36,544 nt of DNA from Saccoglossus kowalevskii (GCF_000003605.2 NW_003122917.1:83734-120277); one strand, 5' to 3'. Counted from the first letter of the stretch, positions 10,921 through 21,941 are shown. Notes: a model not told the origin generated them from the letters alone. Program-made: numbers and translations.

Positions 10921-11878
10921 CTGTAAATGAAGATGTGGAATATACTGTATATTGTATTTCAACATATTGTATTTATTAAATACTTTATAATGTTTTTTTT
11001 TTTTTACACATTACCATATGACCTTGGCCTCCACAACGTTTTACGACTGTATGCAATGCAATCAATACATTTATACATTACCAGGGGGAGTGGCATGACA
11101 CGATTGGTTTTCCTTTATACATACATTTATATTTATGAGAAATTTCACTGTATCGCGAATTTCGTTTGAGTTTATGCTTGTCAAATTATGCAATTAATGT
11201 AAGGTAACACACTAAATAAAGTCAAAGGTAAAAGAATTTCGATAAATTGAGTATGAGAACAAGAGTTACAAAAATGTATATAGGACATTATTTAAAAATA
11301 CATTGTACTGGAATAGCGAAAAAATGGAAATCAAGAGTCGTGTTCCTACAAAATGAACTGAGAGTATTGTTTCATTACATCTTAATCCAGCTTGCGCTGC
11401 AGAGTGCAATTAATTTACATCAAAAGAAAGACTACATATGCTACATTTATTTTGAACTAGTTCGATACACTAATCGGTGACCAACTAAGGAATCTTATGA
11501 ATATACACCCAAGAAAAAAACAATCCACGGAAAATCGTAAGTAAAAGTAGTTTCCCTAAGTCCGCCAAATTAACAAATTTACTTATTAAGTATTATTGGT
11601 AATAAGTCTATTTATTTGATTATGAAATCTGGTTTTCTTTAATGAAGAGACCATATTGCTATTTTTGTTAATGTGAGTGAGAAATAATTTATTATATTTT
11701 TAAACGTATACTGTGCTATTTTGGAATACGACAATTTGTATTATTATTTTTTGGTGTTATCCTGTATGTGGTTGACGTACTTTATATTTGTGATTAACCG
11801 TATTACAGTGATTGTTCAGTTTATTACATTCGTGTTTATCATTTTCTGTTCCAAATGGTCTATACATGTCGATCTTAC
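10921..11878 (-). other. Gene B intron 24 (no other feature seen)
   Basis: About 960 bp of AT-rich DNA. Plus-strand ORFs at 10927-11169 and 11247-11480 are low-complexity (Tyr/Ile/Phe-rich) with no domain or splice context and are taken as chance. Confidence 0.45.
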
Positions 11879-11908
11879 CTGGTAGTGGTTTTGTAGTCTG
11901 ACATACGT
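11879..11908 (-). CDS. Gene B exon 24: 30-nt linker exon
   Basis: Acceptor ttttttcag and donor gtaaga flank a 30-nt, phase 1-1 exon encoding D-V-C-Q-T-T-K-P-L-P. It links F5/8C to the Asp-box part. Gene C has a 30-nt phase 1-1 exon (33980-34009) at the comparable position, which supports the call. Confidence 0.6.
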
Positions 11909-12087
11909 CTGAAAAAATAAGATAATTATTATTATTGTTGAGTTGTATGTAGTATCTTAATTGACTAATTGATCTTAATAACTATAATAATATGATTGAA
12001 GTAAACAAAAACATGTATTTTTCATTTGAATTTTTTAGTTATCGATTAATGATGGAACAAGATATTGAAATTGATTACATGTCTTAC

Positions 12088-12280
12088 CCATATATGTGTC
12101 GTCATTGGTTTTACGGCATCCGTGTAATTGAAATCTCATAAGCGGATATTCATAAATATGATTTTCCATCGGCATGTACTCGGTTGGTGATATCCTGATA
12201 TACCGACACTCGATTGGGTCATTCAAAATATGCTCAACAAAAGGTACATCGGATGAATCATTGTATATATTAACGAATTC
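12088..12280 (-). CDS. Gene B exon 23: F5/8C C-terminal part
   Basis: Acceptor atttgtag, phase 0; donor gtaaga, phase 1. It contains PIECRYIRISPTEY and ends PLMRFQLHGCR, the characteristic end of F5/8 type C domains (R-Y-x-R-I-x-P-T-x-W ... L-R-x-E-L-x-G-C). The final cysteine pairs with one in the first F5/8C exon in known members. Confidence 0.88.
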
Positions 12281-12990
12281 CTACAAATAAAATCCTAATA
12301 TTTAGCAGTCTGTACCCAAGGATGAAAGCAGTACGGTAACTGTCGGTAACTTGTGAATGCAACCAATAAATTGACAAACTACCATGGACAGGACACAATT
12401 GGTTCAAATAATCTTGTCATTTACATGAATTAATATTCATGAGCAATGAAAAACTCGTCTTTTCAGTAATAGTGTGCCAAAATGCTTTCTGATAACCAAC
12501 ATTGTAATTCTAAATTGACTGATTTTATCGTTCTGATGAACGATGACATTTCACTCTTAGACTAGTATTTAAATGGCGCATGATGTTTTCAATGACTTTC
12601 ACCAGTGCAAAATTATCTAATTAATATACATTTCGAGAAATCACTGTGTGTTTTCATGGGCAGTTTGAAATGGGACAAGTTTGAACGCAATAAAATCAGG
12701 CGTAGATCACCCTCCTGCAAATAACTTTTAGCGCCAAACTAGTTGTTGGTTGAATTATTTTGCAATGCAATGGATAACATTTTAGGGCCTGTGTAAATCC
12801 ACGTCATGTTTCTAAGTTTTGTTTGATTATTATGCGAAGAAATCGTTGACATGATTTTATTTTTTCGTAAAAGGGACGTTGTTGCTTTGACGATGGTCTT
12901 TGAAACGATGGACAATGAACCTCGAAACGTTCCATCTCGATCGGACGGCCGCCTTGTGTGCGAATCCCCCCTGCAAATTACGTTACTTAC
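12281..12990 (-). other. Gene B intron 22 (no other feature seen)
   Basis: About 710 bp between the second and third F5/8C exons. The ATG-initiated frames that run into 12739-12990 are readthrough of exon 22. Confidence 0.5.
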
Positions 12991-13134
12991 CAACACCACA
13001 CCATTTTCTTGGTAATCTGTCCATACCACGCCTTCATTGCTATGTTTCAGTATATGCTTCGTTACATAGTACGCATCTTCAGCGCCGTATTGGATGGTTA
13101 CCCCGGTAATGCGATATTTGTCCCCAAAGGACAA
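12991..13134 (-). CDS. Gene B exon 22: F5/8C middle part
   Basis: A 48-codon exon, phase 0-0, acceptor cttttcacag, donor gtaagt. It reads LSFGDKYRITGVTIQYG, then Y-V-T-K-H-I-L-K-H-S-N-E-G-V-V-W-T-D-Y, the discoidin core (Y-V-x-x-y-x-l-x-y-S-x-D-G-x-x-W). Joined to exon 21 it gives an unbroken E-Y-I-Q-L-S-F-G junction, so the assembly gap falls inside the intron. Confidence 0.88.
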
Positions 13135-13227
13135 CTGTGAAAAGACCAGACGAAGAAAAAAATAAATAAACACATTATGGAGATTCTGTACACCTGATAT
13201 TCATTCATTCTGTTGGCCTTGTCTGAA

Positions 13228-13504
13228 NNNNNNNNNNNNNNNNNNNNNNNNNNNNNNNNNNNNNNNNNNNNNNNNNNNNNNNNNNNNNNNNNNNNNNNNN
13301 NNNNNNNNNNNNNNNNNNNNNNNNNNNNNNNNNNNNNNNNNNNNNNNNNNNNNNNNNNNNNNNNNNNNNNNNNNNNNNNNNNNNNNNNNNNNNNNNNNNN
13401 NNNNNNNNNNNNNNNNNNNNNNNNNNNNNNNNNNNNNNNNNNNNNNNNNNNNNNNNNNNNNNNNNNNNNNNNNNNNNNNNNNNNNNNNNNNNNNNNNNNN
13501 NNNN
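13228..13504. other. Assembly gap (277 N)
   Basis: Undetermined bases in intron 21 of gene B. Open frames crossing the gap are artefacts of N translation. The flanking F5/8C exons join cleanly without any sequence from the gap. Confidence 0.95.
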
Positions 13505-13962
13505 ACCTGAATGATAGAAACTTTCCCACATTGAAGATTATATTATCAGTGTAATAACATTTCTGCTTGACAACCTATATTTCGGGTTTTTGAGGATATA
13601 TTTTAAACAAGGTATCATCATATCCAGCATAACCTAATGAGACTACATAATCAGCTACCTTTGCTACATACATCGCGCTTTGAATTTGTCTTCAAAGCCA
13701 ATATTGTACCAGACTATACGACAAATGATGTTATTTCGACCATCATCAATTGCTTACACCTTTACAGCAATATCCAAGTCTCCGTCCTACTTATACGGTA
13801 TAAATTTCCCAACTCACTCTGTATGCCTGGGTTTGTAGTACATGCAACTAAATTAACATTTAAAAGGGAGATATAATAATATTGTACGTGGTTGTCTTCA
13901 TGTTGCTCATAAAATGTGTGCGGATTACAAGGCACTGCCAACAACAACAACATGGGACTTAC

Positions 13963-14126
13963 TTGTATGTATTCATTTCCTTTGTAGGGAGCCATATCCC
14001 GGACAGCTGGCCCCCAACCAAGCCCACTGTTGATGGCAGACTCCGAAGGTAAGTGGGAGACAGAGAATGAACTGGCAGTAAACTGACATGGATCGAATAT
14101 AGATGTATCAATGGCTTCAATACACT
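13963..14126 (-). CDS. Gene B exon 21: F5/8C N-terminal part
   Basis: Acceptor ttttttgtag, phase 1; donor gtaagt, phase 0. It includes C-Q-F-T-A-S-S-F-S-V-S, S-A-I-N-S-G-L-G-W-G-P-A and G-N-E-Y-I-Q, which match the F5/8C opening (i-T-A-S-S-s-y, A-R-L-N-s, W-x-P, E-Y-I-Q-V). This fixes the start of the discoidin domain directly after the last beta repeat. Confidence 0.88.
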
Positions 14127-14344
14127 CTACAAAAAATGAACAGTATTAATTATATACTAATATAGATAACTTAAAATGAAATAATTATTCATGTAAGACG
14201 TTATACAATAGTGTCACTAAAACTTTGTCAATGAATGTATTAAATATCCCCAAAATCTGCTAGCAAAGTAAATATTACCCATCTGTATTCTGAATCGTAA
14301 TCTATATTATAAAGTAAACATGCTTAAACTACAGCATAACCTAC

Positions 14345-14564
14345 CAGCTACGATAAAACTGATATCGAGCACTTCGATGTGGGAATGGTAATTATCTCCC
14401 AATACGACAGTACCACTTTCGTTTATGTTATCCCGTTGGTAATAAATCACGTCCGCGGGTATGGTGGCCTTGATGAGATCAGAACCAATCTCTATTGTAC
14501 GCAATGGATCGATAGTCAGATTGAATCGGAAGCATATGATATCCGTGAAGAACATTTGTTCAAT
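14345..14564 (-). CDS. Gene B exon 20: second half of repeat 8 (degenerate)
   Basis: Acceptor atttttatag (phase 0), donor gtaggt (phase 1), 220 nt. It starts I-E-Q-M-F-F-T-D and continues with alternating strands and an N-x-S site (NINES). The N-T-G motif is not recognisable. Gene C exon 33469-33667 has the same phases and a similar place before the tail, so they may correspond. Confidence 0.7.
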
Positions 14565-14980
14565 CTATAAAAATAACATGGATTGTATGAAATATTAATG
14601 TATTGTTATTTTCCACAATCAAATTTTTGAAACTTTTTGTTTGCATAAACATATTTTCGTGTCTTGATTTTTCGGCTTCCACACTTCAAAAACTATTTCC
14701 AGTATCGTCCGGACTTTGAAGTTTAATTTGAAAAACGAAAAGATGGTGACAAATGTATGACGAGTTTTCATAGCGTCAATTCTGTACAAAATTACGTAAA
14801 AGTCCTGAAAGCTATGAATGATCATCCAACGATTGTATCAAGCGTAGGTTTGCAGATTGAGTACGATGTATTTGATATCATCAAAATAAGAATACCAGTA
14901 ATTAGCAATTGCTATTCCGTTACATATATACCGTTGAGTTTAACTTGAATAGTATTTTTATAAGACAATCAAACGCTTAC

Positions 14981-15152
14981 GTGGAATTGAACACCATACG
15001 TTCCCGTGGTTATGATTGGTGAATGTCCTTCTAGTACCAATATATCGTCAAATGTTAAAAAATTAGGAATCATTAAATTCACCCGGACACTATGCGCATG
15101 CGCTGATGAGATAGATGAGTGCATCAAGTGTACTGTACCGTCAATTGTATCC
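14981..15152 (-). CDS. Gene B exon 19: first half of repeat 8 (divergent)
   Basis: Acceptor tttcgcgcag (phase 2), donor gtaagc (phase 0), 172 nt. It encodes G-T-V-H-L-M-H-S-S-I-S-S then HSVRVNLMIPNFLTFDDI, i.e. the strand pattern of a first half, but without the C...P-C motif. It has no ATG-initiated ORF on this strand, and the overlapping plus ORFs are shadows. Confidence 0.65.
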
Positions 15153-15347
15153 CTGCGCGAAAGAGTACGAATAAAGAGAGTAGTATAAATAATGTTAGTG
15201 ATGACAACATACAGGAAAAAAATAATTTGTTTACTTTTTATTTATTAGAAATCAGAAATATATATATATATAACATGATCTGTTGTAGGTTATTCTATAA
15301 AGCGACAAAAATCAAACCAAGCTGAAATATCAAGTACAAGTACTTAC

Positions 15348-15606
15348 CCTTGTTGTAATTCCTCCGGTTCAGTTGAATCCAGCGTGATGTTGAATGTTAG
15401 ATCTGGGCGTTCGTCGCCAAACACGACGACCTGAATATCACGATGAAGGGTCACGTATCGTCCGAGACTGTAACTGAATGTCACTTCAATCGGAACAATA
15501 GATTGGTTGACATTGTCGATGTGATCTGTCAGTTGTACGGTTAATTCAACGTGAAGCTCGTCATCCTCTTGGTTGTATTCTTTGAATTGGTAATAATGGG
15601 AAATGC
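15348..15606 (-). CDS. Gene B exon 18: second half of repeat 7 plus start of repeat 8
   Basis: Acceptor tttttgtcag (phase 1), donor gtaagt (phase 2), 259 nt. It contains LHVELTVQLTDHIDNVNQS, a typical second-half strand with V-x-V-Q-L-x-D, then V-T-F-S-Y-S. It continues into the next unit with DLTFNITLDST. It lacks the W found in other copies. Confidence 0.78.
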
Positions 15607-15915
15607 CTGACAAAAATAAATGTATTGATGTGGAAAAGGTCGTAAAACACCACGATTTGTTTTCAACTAGCTAACATTATCGTTACTTGTATTTCTAATC
15701 TGATACACTTATGCCCAATACATTTCATTAATAATATGTCTTGATAAAAATAAAGACGAGACTATATGGATGATATTGTATGCACATGTTTTCAAAACAA
15801 ATATCACTCGCTAAAACGAATGATGTTACAGATCACAGATTTTATGAATGAAAATAAAAATGATGTAAAATGTATACAACTGTCACATGTGGTACAAAAT
15901 GTGCTTAACACTTAC

Positions 15916-16225
15916 CGTGATTGAAAATTACACCAAAATCATAGCTTGCTGTAGTGTTCTGAGTTGTACCAGTGTCTGACGTATAGACAGGCTCCCATTC
16001 CCAAAACTGACTGCAAGCGAAATTTTTACCGATGTGAACTAGTGATGTACGTGTGATTGTCAATCGAGCCTCATCATTGACGTATGGCAGACTGATGTTC
16101 ATAACCATGCCAGTCGACATTGGTGGCATACTGATGTTCACCAGGAATGTTTCTTCTGAACCTACAGACATGGTGATGTTGCCATCGTATGGTGGTGTCA
16201 GCGTAAAGAGAGGTTCTGCACTGGT
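15916..16225 (-). CDS. Gene B exon 17: first half of repeat 7
   Basis: Acceptor ttctgtttag (phase 0), donor gtaagt (phase 1), 310 nt. Strands MSVGSEETFLVNISMPPMST, then S-L-V-H-I-G-K-N-F-A-C-S, and the F-D-F-G-type motif as Y-D-F-G-V-I-F-N-H-G at the exon end. The internal ATG at 16171 is not the start, since the frame is open to the acceptor. Confidence 0.8.
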
Positions 16226-16324
16226 CTAAACAGAAGAATCAACATTTAGACTGTGGTGCTGTTGGTTTAATTAGTATATAATTATAATTGCATCGATTAA
16301 ATGGTATGAACGTTGATGACTTGC

Positions 16325-16501
16325 CTCATCTGCTATAAGATGTTGGGATACAGTGAACGGTGTTTGTAACAACCATGTGTTAGTGTCACTGTTTAGAGAT
16401 ACACTAGCTCCAACCGATAGTTCTTTGTCGTCTGTGGTTGTATCATTCACATCATGAAGTTCCAAGTCTATTGTTATCTGAACTACCACTTGAACTCTCA
16501 G
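16325..16501 (-). CDS. Gene B exon 16: second half of repeat 6, GC donor
   Basis: A 59-codon exon, phase 0-0. It reads VQVVVQITIDLELHDVNDTT, then ELSVGASVSL and T-W-L-L-Q-T-P-F-T-V, the usual closing strand with W. The donor appears to be GAG|gcaagt, a non-canonical GC donor with otherwise perfect consensus. The acceptor is ...tcatcgtcaag, weaker than its neighbours. Confidence 0.7.
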
Positions 16502-16790
16502 CTTGACGATGAAAGCACATAATTGACAGAAAAATATGAATTCGGATTATATGTAGAAATAATCAAATAAATCAAATCCATGACAGATACAAATACTTTA
16601 ACCGAATTATACCGGAATCTAAGATGCAATATTCTTACGGTCGATTTGGAAGAAAAATTATGGGCTGTTTCTTCAGGGTGTGTTATCATGGTAAATAGTA
16701 GAGCTAATGTGTGGGTTGACTATGGAATGGCTTCGAGATATATAAACTAACAAACAAATTACACATCTTTTACATAAACAAGAAATATAC

Positions 16791-17129
16791 CTTATTATCG
16801 TCGTCCAATAGTGAGCCACCTACTGCAACATTTGTAATTGAAAACGGTTCAATACCAGCAACGTCGAAATGACCATCGTCGAAGGAGGAGACAAAACGAG
16901 TTTGTACATGACTTCCATTCACGCAGGGCAAGTTCCAACCTGCTGACACCACCTGGACATCACATATCTGCGTACTATGAGGGTCGTCAACGTCACCATG
17001 AAACTCAATTGTATATTCACCAGTTGTACCAGGTGGTACGTAAATGTCGACGTAGAACACAGCGGCGCCTCCCGCAGTGACTCTGGATTCCTCTGTCAAC
17101 TTTGCTAATATGAGGTCCGGGAGCACATC
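16791..17129 (-). CDS. Gene B exon 15: first half of repeat 6
   Basis: A 113-codon exon, phase 0-0, acceptor tatttgtag, donor gtatat. It carries A-V-F-Y-V-D-I-Y-V-P-P-G-T-T-G, then ICDVQVVSAGWNLPCVNG and, further on, H-F-D-V-A-G-I-E-P-F-S-I-T-N-V. The F-D-F-G-x-I motif is modified here. Confidence 0.82.
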
Positions 17130-17347
17130 CTACAAATACAGATACGAATATATCATATCCACTCTACGAATAGCCTTACCTAAACTCGAATGGTCAAAAA
17201 ATAAGTAAACTAGACGACGTGTGACTAATATCGTTGGAAAAATAAATGCGTTTATCACAAGGTTCATATAACACATGCCGCCTAATTTATAATGCCTTCA
17301 TGCACATGAAGTCTGGAACGCAACATAGAAATATATTAGTGTCTTAC

Positions 17348-17550
17348 AAAGTTATGTGATACTGGGTCTACATCGACTGTAATATAATCTTCAGACGTCC
17401 AATAACTCTGGCTACTAGTTGACACCCCAACCGAGAAGTGTTGATCTGCGGGTAGCAGAGCGTCATCAGAAGGAATGGCAGCTTGACGCAACTGAACAAT
17501 AACCTGGGTTAGTATGATGCTATCACTGGCATTAGAGGCTACTGTGCTAC
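17348..17550 (-). CDS. Gene B exon 14: second half of repeat 5
   Basis: Acceptor tttattag (phase 1), donor gtaaga (phase 0), 203 nt. Strands SIILTQVIVQLRQAAIPSDD, F-S-V-G-V-S-T-S-S-Q-S-Y-W-T-S-E-D. It follows the N-T-G end of exon 13 directly and completes the unit. Confidence 0.8.
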
Positions 17551-17795
17551 CTAATAAATACACAAAAACGTCATATTGCCAATGCATTTGGTATATGGAT
17601 ATCGGGGTACAGAGGCTTCACATTGAAACATACCATGACTCTAACTTGTCTACACTCCATAATGTTACACTACACACTCATAATGATACATAAACTTTTA
17701 GAATCGCTCTCATCAGCCAGATAAGTTGATATACTCTTTAGATGAGATAGGTGATTACTAGACCATTAACCTGGTCACATAAAGTTATATATTAC

Positions 17796-18096
17796 CTGTA
17801 TTTCGAATTGGTCCAAGATCAAATACAGCTTCGTCAATCTGTGAAGGGTCGCTCTCATCAGCTAGGTAGATGGCACGTTTAGTGATATCTAAACAAGGAA
17901 GGTTCTTTCCAGCCTCCACCAGACGAGCTTGACAAACAGACAACGTATTATTTGGTACCATGACGTCTAGTTCGTAACTGGAAACTGACTGTTCAGGTGT
18001 ACCAATTGCAACATAATAGAGAGCCGCCTCGCCTACCTTCAATGATCGAGTGCGACCAGGTTCTCGGTAAAAATCGTACTGAGGTTTGGACTCGAC
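17796..18096 (-). CDS. Gene B exon 13: first half of repeat 5
   Basis: Acceptor ctccccttag (phase 0), donor gtaata (phase 1), 301 nt. Motifs: VGEAALYYVAIGTPEQSV, LSVCQARLVEAGKNLPCLDI and, at the end, EAVFDLGPIRNTG, one of the two best copies of the F-D-x-G-x-I-x-N-T-G signature. Confidence 0.85.
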
Positions 18097-18367
18097 CTAA
18101 GGGGAGTTGAGTAATGGTTAATCAAAACGGTGTGTTATTCGGAAGTTAGAAGAAAACAATTTTTAAACATAAACTAATGGAAATATCCAATTAGTTCCTG
18201 ATGGCAATGTTGTTGGAAAACATCTAAAAATTGTAAAATAATGTAATTTGTCTAATAACGAGAAAAACTTCATTGAAAGACGTTGATGTATATCTAGTTT
18301 CACCAGTGTTATGTTTTATTTTGTTACTGTACCATAGTCTCTAATTAGAAGCTACATTTATACTTAC

Positions 18368-18862
18368 TGAATCGAAATCGGGTAAGCTAAAATTCGCTAT
18401 AAGAGAGACTTGATTGGACCAGAATGCATTCCCATTTATATCCACACTGAACTCAATCCATAGTGGCATACCATCTTCTATTTTAACGTGTTCTTCCATA
18501 ACTACATGGACCTCGAATCTAACTATGTTATCCCCTGTGGTTGTATCACCATCGTACTCTGGGTTGCTAAAGGTTTCTATGGAAACGGTAACCAGGTCGA
18601 TGATATCATCATTTTCTGACGACGCGTACATGATGGAGAAGTCATTAAGCTCAGAGCACGCAAAATTATCTCCAAGAAATACCCTATCAACCCGGCATAT
18701 GCCCATCACGGCCTTCCCAGACAGTACAGTGGTCGATATTTTTGCATGTATATTTTTGAAAGTCGTTCCAGGTGGAATGAACATTTCGAAGTCAAATGAG
18801 GCAGCCGAGTTCATGTAGATGTAGTCGTCATTGGCGCGATTCCTGACTTCGAACGACGGCAT
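18368..18862 (-). CDS. Gene B exon 12: complete repeat 4 on one exon
   Basis: A 165-codon exon, phase 0-0, acceptor taaattacag directly before ATGCCG, donor gtaagt. Both halves are fused: SFDFEMFIPPGTTFKNIHAK, G-I-C-R-V-D-R-V-F-L-G-D-N-F-A-C-S, then IVRFEVHVVMEEHVKIEDG and closing G-N-A-F-W-S-N-Q-V-S-L. All other units are split by one or two introns. The ATG at the exon start is internal to the gene. The 134-codon plus-strand ORF is its shadow. Confidence 0.85.
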
Positions 18863-19179
18863 CTGTAATTTAGAGACGCAATTATTAAAATGTAATGCGC
18901 AAAACTAAGCAGGTTTTATAAAGCCTCGTTTAGGAAATTCAATGTGTGTTGTGAGAGCGGTCAGTGGTTAATGTGCATAAAATTTCTATTTTAAAACTGT
19001 TTTTAATGTTTCTTGAACAAGACCACTATTTTAGGGTTTTCGTTATGTTTCTAGTTCCAGTATAATGCATAAGATTGTGTTTCCCCCCCAAAGTCTTCTA
19101 TTCTTACATGGATGTATCCAATTGTGGTTTATTTTGATTTTTGACCAAAGCTAGCACTATATGTCGCCTATGGAAATTA

Positions 19180-19273
19180 GTGGTCTGTGGCTTCTTGCAA
19201 TACTTCTTTGTAAGTTCAAATAAGGTATTGTATACGGCGTTACCCGTCCATGGTTCGTCGCCATTGGTTACGG
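19180..19273 (-). pseudogene. Possible relic exon: second-half repeat fragment
   Basis: Inside the intron between exons 11 and 12, after a weak acceptor (atttcaag), the minus strand reads AVTNGDEPWTGNAVYNTLFEL. It resembles the closing strands of other second halves (V-W-N-G-N-T-Q-F-T-F in exon 6). Beyond it the frame turns basic and runs without a good donor. It looks like the remains of a lost repeat copy; chance resemblance is possible. Confidence 0.35.
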
Positions 19274-19342
19274 CTTGAAATATATATATAACAATATAAT
19301 AATAGCACGATTCATGTTTCCAAGTGTAATGTATCAAGGTAC

Positions 19343-19600
19343 CTTGTCAGGAGAATAAACATGCGCCTGATCTGTCACAAGTACCGGAATCTGTGCCACC
19401 CAAAGAACGTCATTATCAGCCATTTCATAACGGACCCCGGATGTGACTAGGAACGTACTGTTCAATGTTACATCCGGGTGCTCGTCCATCAGTTGAGCGG
19501 TCACGTGGATCATTATAGTGTTGTCGTCATCAGTGTGACGTTGTCCGGTATTAGTGATGTGACCAAAGTTGAACTGGACGTAGTCAGTATGAATCCCATC
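19343..19600 (-). CDS. Gene B exon 11: second half of repeat 3
   Basis: An 86-codon exon, phase 0-0, acceptor tttattatag, donor gtacct. It starts DGIHTDYVQFNFGHITNTG, the best second-half signature, then TIMIHVTAQLMDEHPDV, and closes V-L-W-V-A-Q-I-P-V-L-V. It has no ATG-initiated ORF and would be missed by an ORF search. Confidence 0.82.
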
Positions 19601-19992
19601 CTATAATAAATGTACACCAGTATATACTAGTATGAAACATTGTTACTCAATTATAGTTCGTTCTAATCGAAAGGATTGTGTACAATATAAAAAAAAACAA
19701 TATTTGAACCAACAAACACTACCTCACGAATGTAAAGCTGTCCCATGATTCGAACATCATTTACAAGCATAATTTAATTGAAATATATGTGTGAAATAGG
19801 ACAAACATGTATAATTTAATTTATATGTAAAAAGCTATATATCATGCAAAGATACATAGATACACGTTTGAAAGTTTAATGTTTTAATGTCGACCATTCA
19901 GAAATGATATTGCATCAACCCGGAAGGGACATCCTGTGAGCTGTAAGTGTGTCTTATTTACAATTAGAGATAACGTAAAAACGCAATACTAC

Positions 19993-20232
19993 CTCGCGAT
20001 AGTAATCCAGTATAGCCTCGCCAACGCACGGCATATTGAAACCAACGTGGACAACTTTAGCACTGCATATAGAGAAGACAGCGGCGTTCTTATTATACGG
20101 CATAGACATGTCTACTACCAATGCTGTTGTTATCCTTTCTTCCAGTGTTATATTTATGACGAATCCTACTGACCCACCAATCAGTACATCATTGTAATCT
20201 ATGGCGTAGAACACAATAACAGGGTCTTCCGT
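19993..20232 (-). CDS. Gene B exon 10: first half of repeat 3
   Basis: An 80-codon exon, phase 0-0, acceptor tttacaacag, donor gtagta. It contains G-G-S-V-G-F-V-I-N-I-T-L-E-E, then FSICSAKVVHVGFNMPCVGE, the C...P-C motif. The overlapping 78-codon plus ORF is a shadow. Confidence 0.83.
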
Positions 20233-20337
20233 CTGTTGTAAACAAGAAGGGGGTTCACATTATCATTAATATCATATTATTTGTCTGCATGATCTACATA
20301 ATGTAATTGATCGATTTATATGACGTCATTCGTTTAC

Positions 20338-20528
20338 CATTCCCGGAGGCGCCAAAGGTTTGGCCGTGACTGCCAACTGCGATGAGTATATTTCTGCGTC
20401 ATCGACGAGTAAAGAAATTCCCAACCAATATTTTTCTTCTTCTATGATTTCTGTGTTATTCGTTAATAATACAACGAATTCACCTGTGATGACATTGTCT
20501 TCTGATGTCGTGCCATCGATACGAGACC
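20338..20528 (-). CDS. Gene B exon 9: second half of repeat 2
   Basis: Acceptor tctgtcaccag (phase 1), donor gtaaac (phase 0), 191 nt. It reads NVITGEFVVLLTNNTEIIEE, K-Y-W-L-G-I-S-L-L-V-D-D-A, following the N-T-G end of exon 8. It lacks an ATG-started ORF on this strand. Confidence 0.75.
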
Positions 20529-20904
20529 CTGGTGACAGAAATAATACAAACTACATTTAAATAATCCCTTCCCATTGCATCTGCCATATAAAGAGTTTCA
20601 CTACCAACTAAAGTAGAAAAACGGCACAATACAGAAAAGTACTATTTTTGGTGTTAAAAATGTAGTCAATTCTTGTCGTGTCTGTTACATAAACAGTTGC
20701 GATATTGGGTACTGTTGTATACACCATGACGACAACACAGTCTCTATATCTTAGACTATGTGGTTAAAAATTCGGAAAAATTAAATCAAGGCAATTCCCG
20801 AGGGGATGAATGTTTAACTCTGTAAATGAAATTAGTGAATATTTTTTAAACTGGTGTTCAGTAGTAAAACACGTCAGTAAAGATGTGATTTATTATGTTT
20901 GTAC

Positions 20905-21018
20905 CTGTGTTTACTATGCGTCCAAAATCTAAGGTTGCCATGGCGTTTGTGTCGGCACCATCTTCCTTCGAGAGCATAAGTTGCGGCAACTCGTCCGGTA
21001 AACAAGTAAAACTGGATC
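20905..21018 (-). CDS. Gene B exon 8: middle of repeat 2
   Basis: A 114-nt phase 1-1 exon, acceptor attacatag, donor gtacaa. G-S-S-F-T-C-L-P-D-E-L provides the second cysteine of the C...C motif begun in exon 7, and the exon ends AMATLDFGRIVNTG, the second-half signature. Unit 2 is therefore split over three exons. Confidence 0.8.
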
Positions 21019-21207
21019 CTATGTAATAGCAGGAATAATATTCATTGACTAAAAATGGAGACGCATTTTCTTTGTGGTAATTGTCAAAGATATACATGTA
21101 TATATTTAAATTATTGCCCATTGCAATATTACTGATATTATAAATTTATCACTGTCGATACGACAGGTACACCAAACGAAAGTTCAGAAATATTTGTTGA
21201 CGCTCAC

Positions 21208-21388
21208 CTTTGTCTCGAACAAAAACTGTACAGACAGAAAAAGCCGACGTTACATCGAATGGCGTCACCACTTTAATTTGAATATCATTCGATGGGTCCA
21301 TTAATTCCAAGCTGAAGTTAAACACCCCTGAGGAGAGCATGTTTATCTCTGTAGCGCCATCTACGGTCAAGACGGGATCTTGGCTTAG
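21208..21388 (-). CDS. Gene B exon 7: first half of repeat 2
   Basis: Acceptor tctgaacag (phase 0), donor gtgagc (phase 1), 181 nt. Strands SGVFNFSLELMDPSNDIQIK, then F-S-V-C-T-V-F-V-R-D-K-G, the first cysteine of the motif, continuing into exon 8. Confidence 0.8.
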
Positions 21389-21725
21389 CTGTTCAGACAA
21401 AAGTAACGATTATTTAAAATATGACGTCATAAATCAGATTTGAATAAATCAAATTGTTCTCACGATGCAAATTATTTTATAAAGAATGCGTATAGTGCGA
21501 CGAATGAATATAGTCAAGATATAACCACAATAAACATCTCCCTGTCTAAATATCACTAAAAATGGAATCCAATGTTTCAATAATATGTTTTATAGTTTTA
21601 TTTTAATAATATTGATTAATATCATCACTACACAGAGACGAAGTATGACTAATGATATTATATTAGCCCGGAAACAATTAAAACATTTTATGTTATTGAT
21701 GTACCAAAACATTGTCTATTCTTAC

Positions 21726-21941
21726 CCAGTTTTCTGCTACAAACGTGAACTGTGTGTTGCCGTTCCACACTTGGTCGTTGTATTCTACCGTGGCATACAC
21801 TTTAACAATATCTCCGTCAACCACGTCCACGACATCCTGCATAATGACTGAAAACCCTATTCGTATTTCACTGGCCTCTTGGTTTATAAGATCAAGTGCC
21901 TGGTTTTCAATTTCTCCGATGTTCAATTCTAAACGATTGTA
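21726..21941 (-). CDS. Gene B exon 6: second half of repeat 1
   Basis: A 72-codon exon, phase 0-0, acceptor tttgtttacag, donor gtaaga. It contains LNIGEIENQALDLINQEASE, I-R-I-G-F-S-V-I-M-Q-D-V-V and Q-V-W-N-G-N-T-Q-F-T-F. It is the counterpart of gene A exon 2040-2267 in phase and position. Confidence 0.8.

Noticed and set aside
13098-13554. Long open frames across the assembly gap on both strands
   Set aside because: They consist of translated N; the only real coding part is the exon 12991-13134.
18414-18818. 134-codon plus-strand ORF
   Set aside because: Antisense shadow of gene B exon 12.
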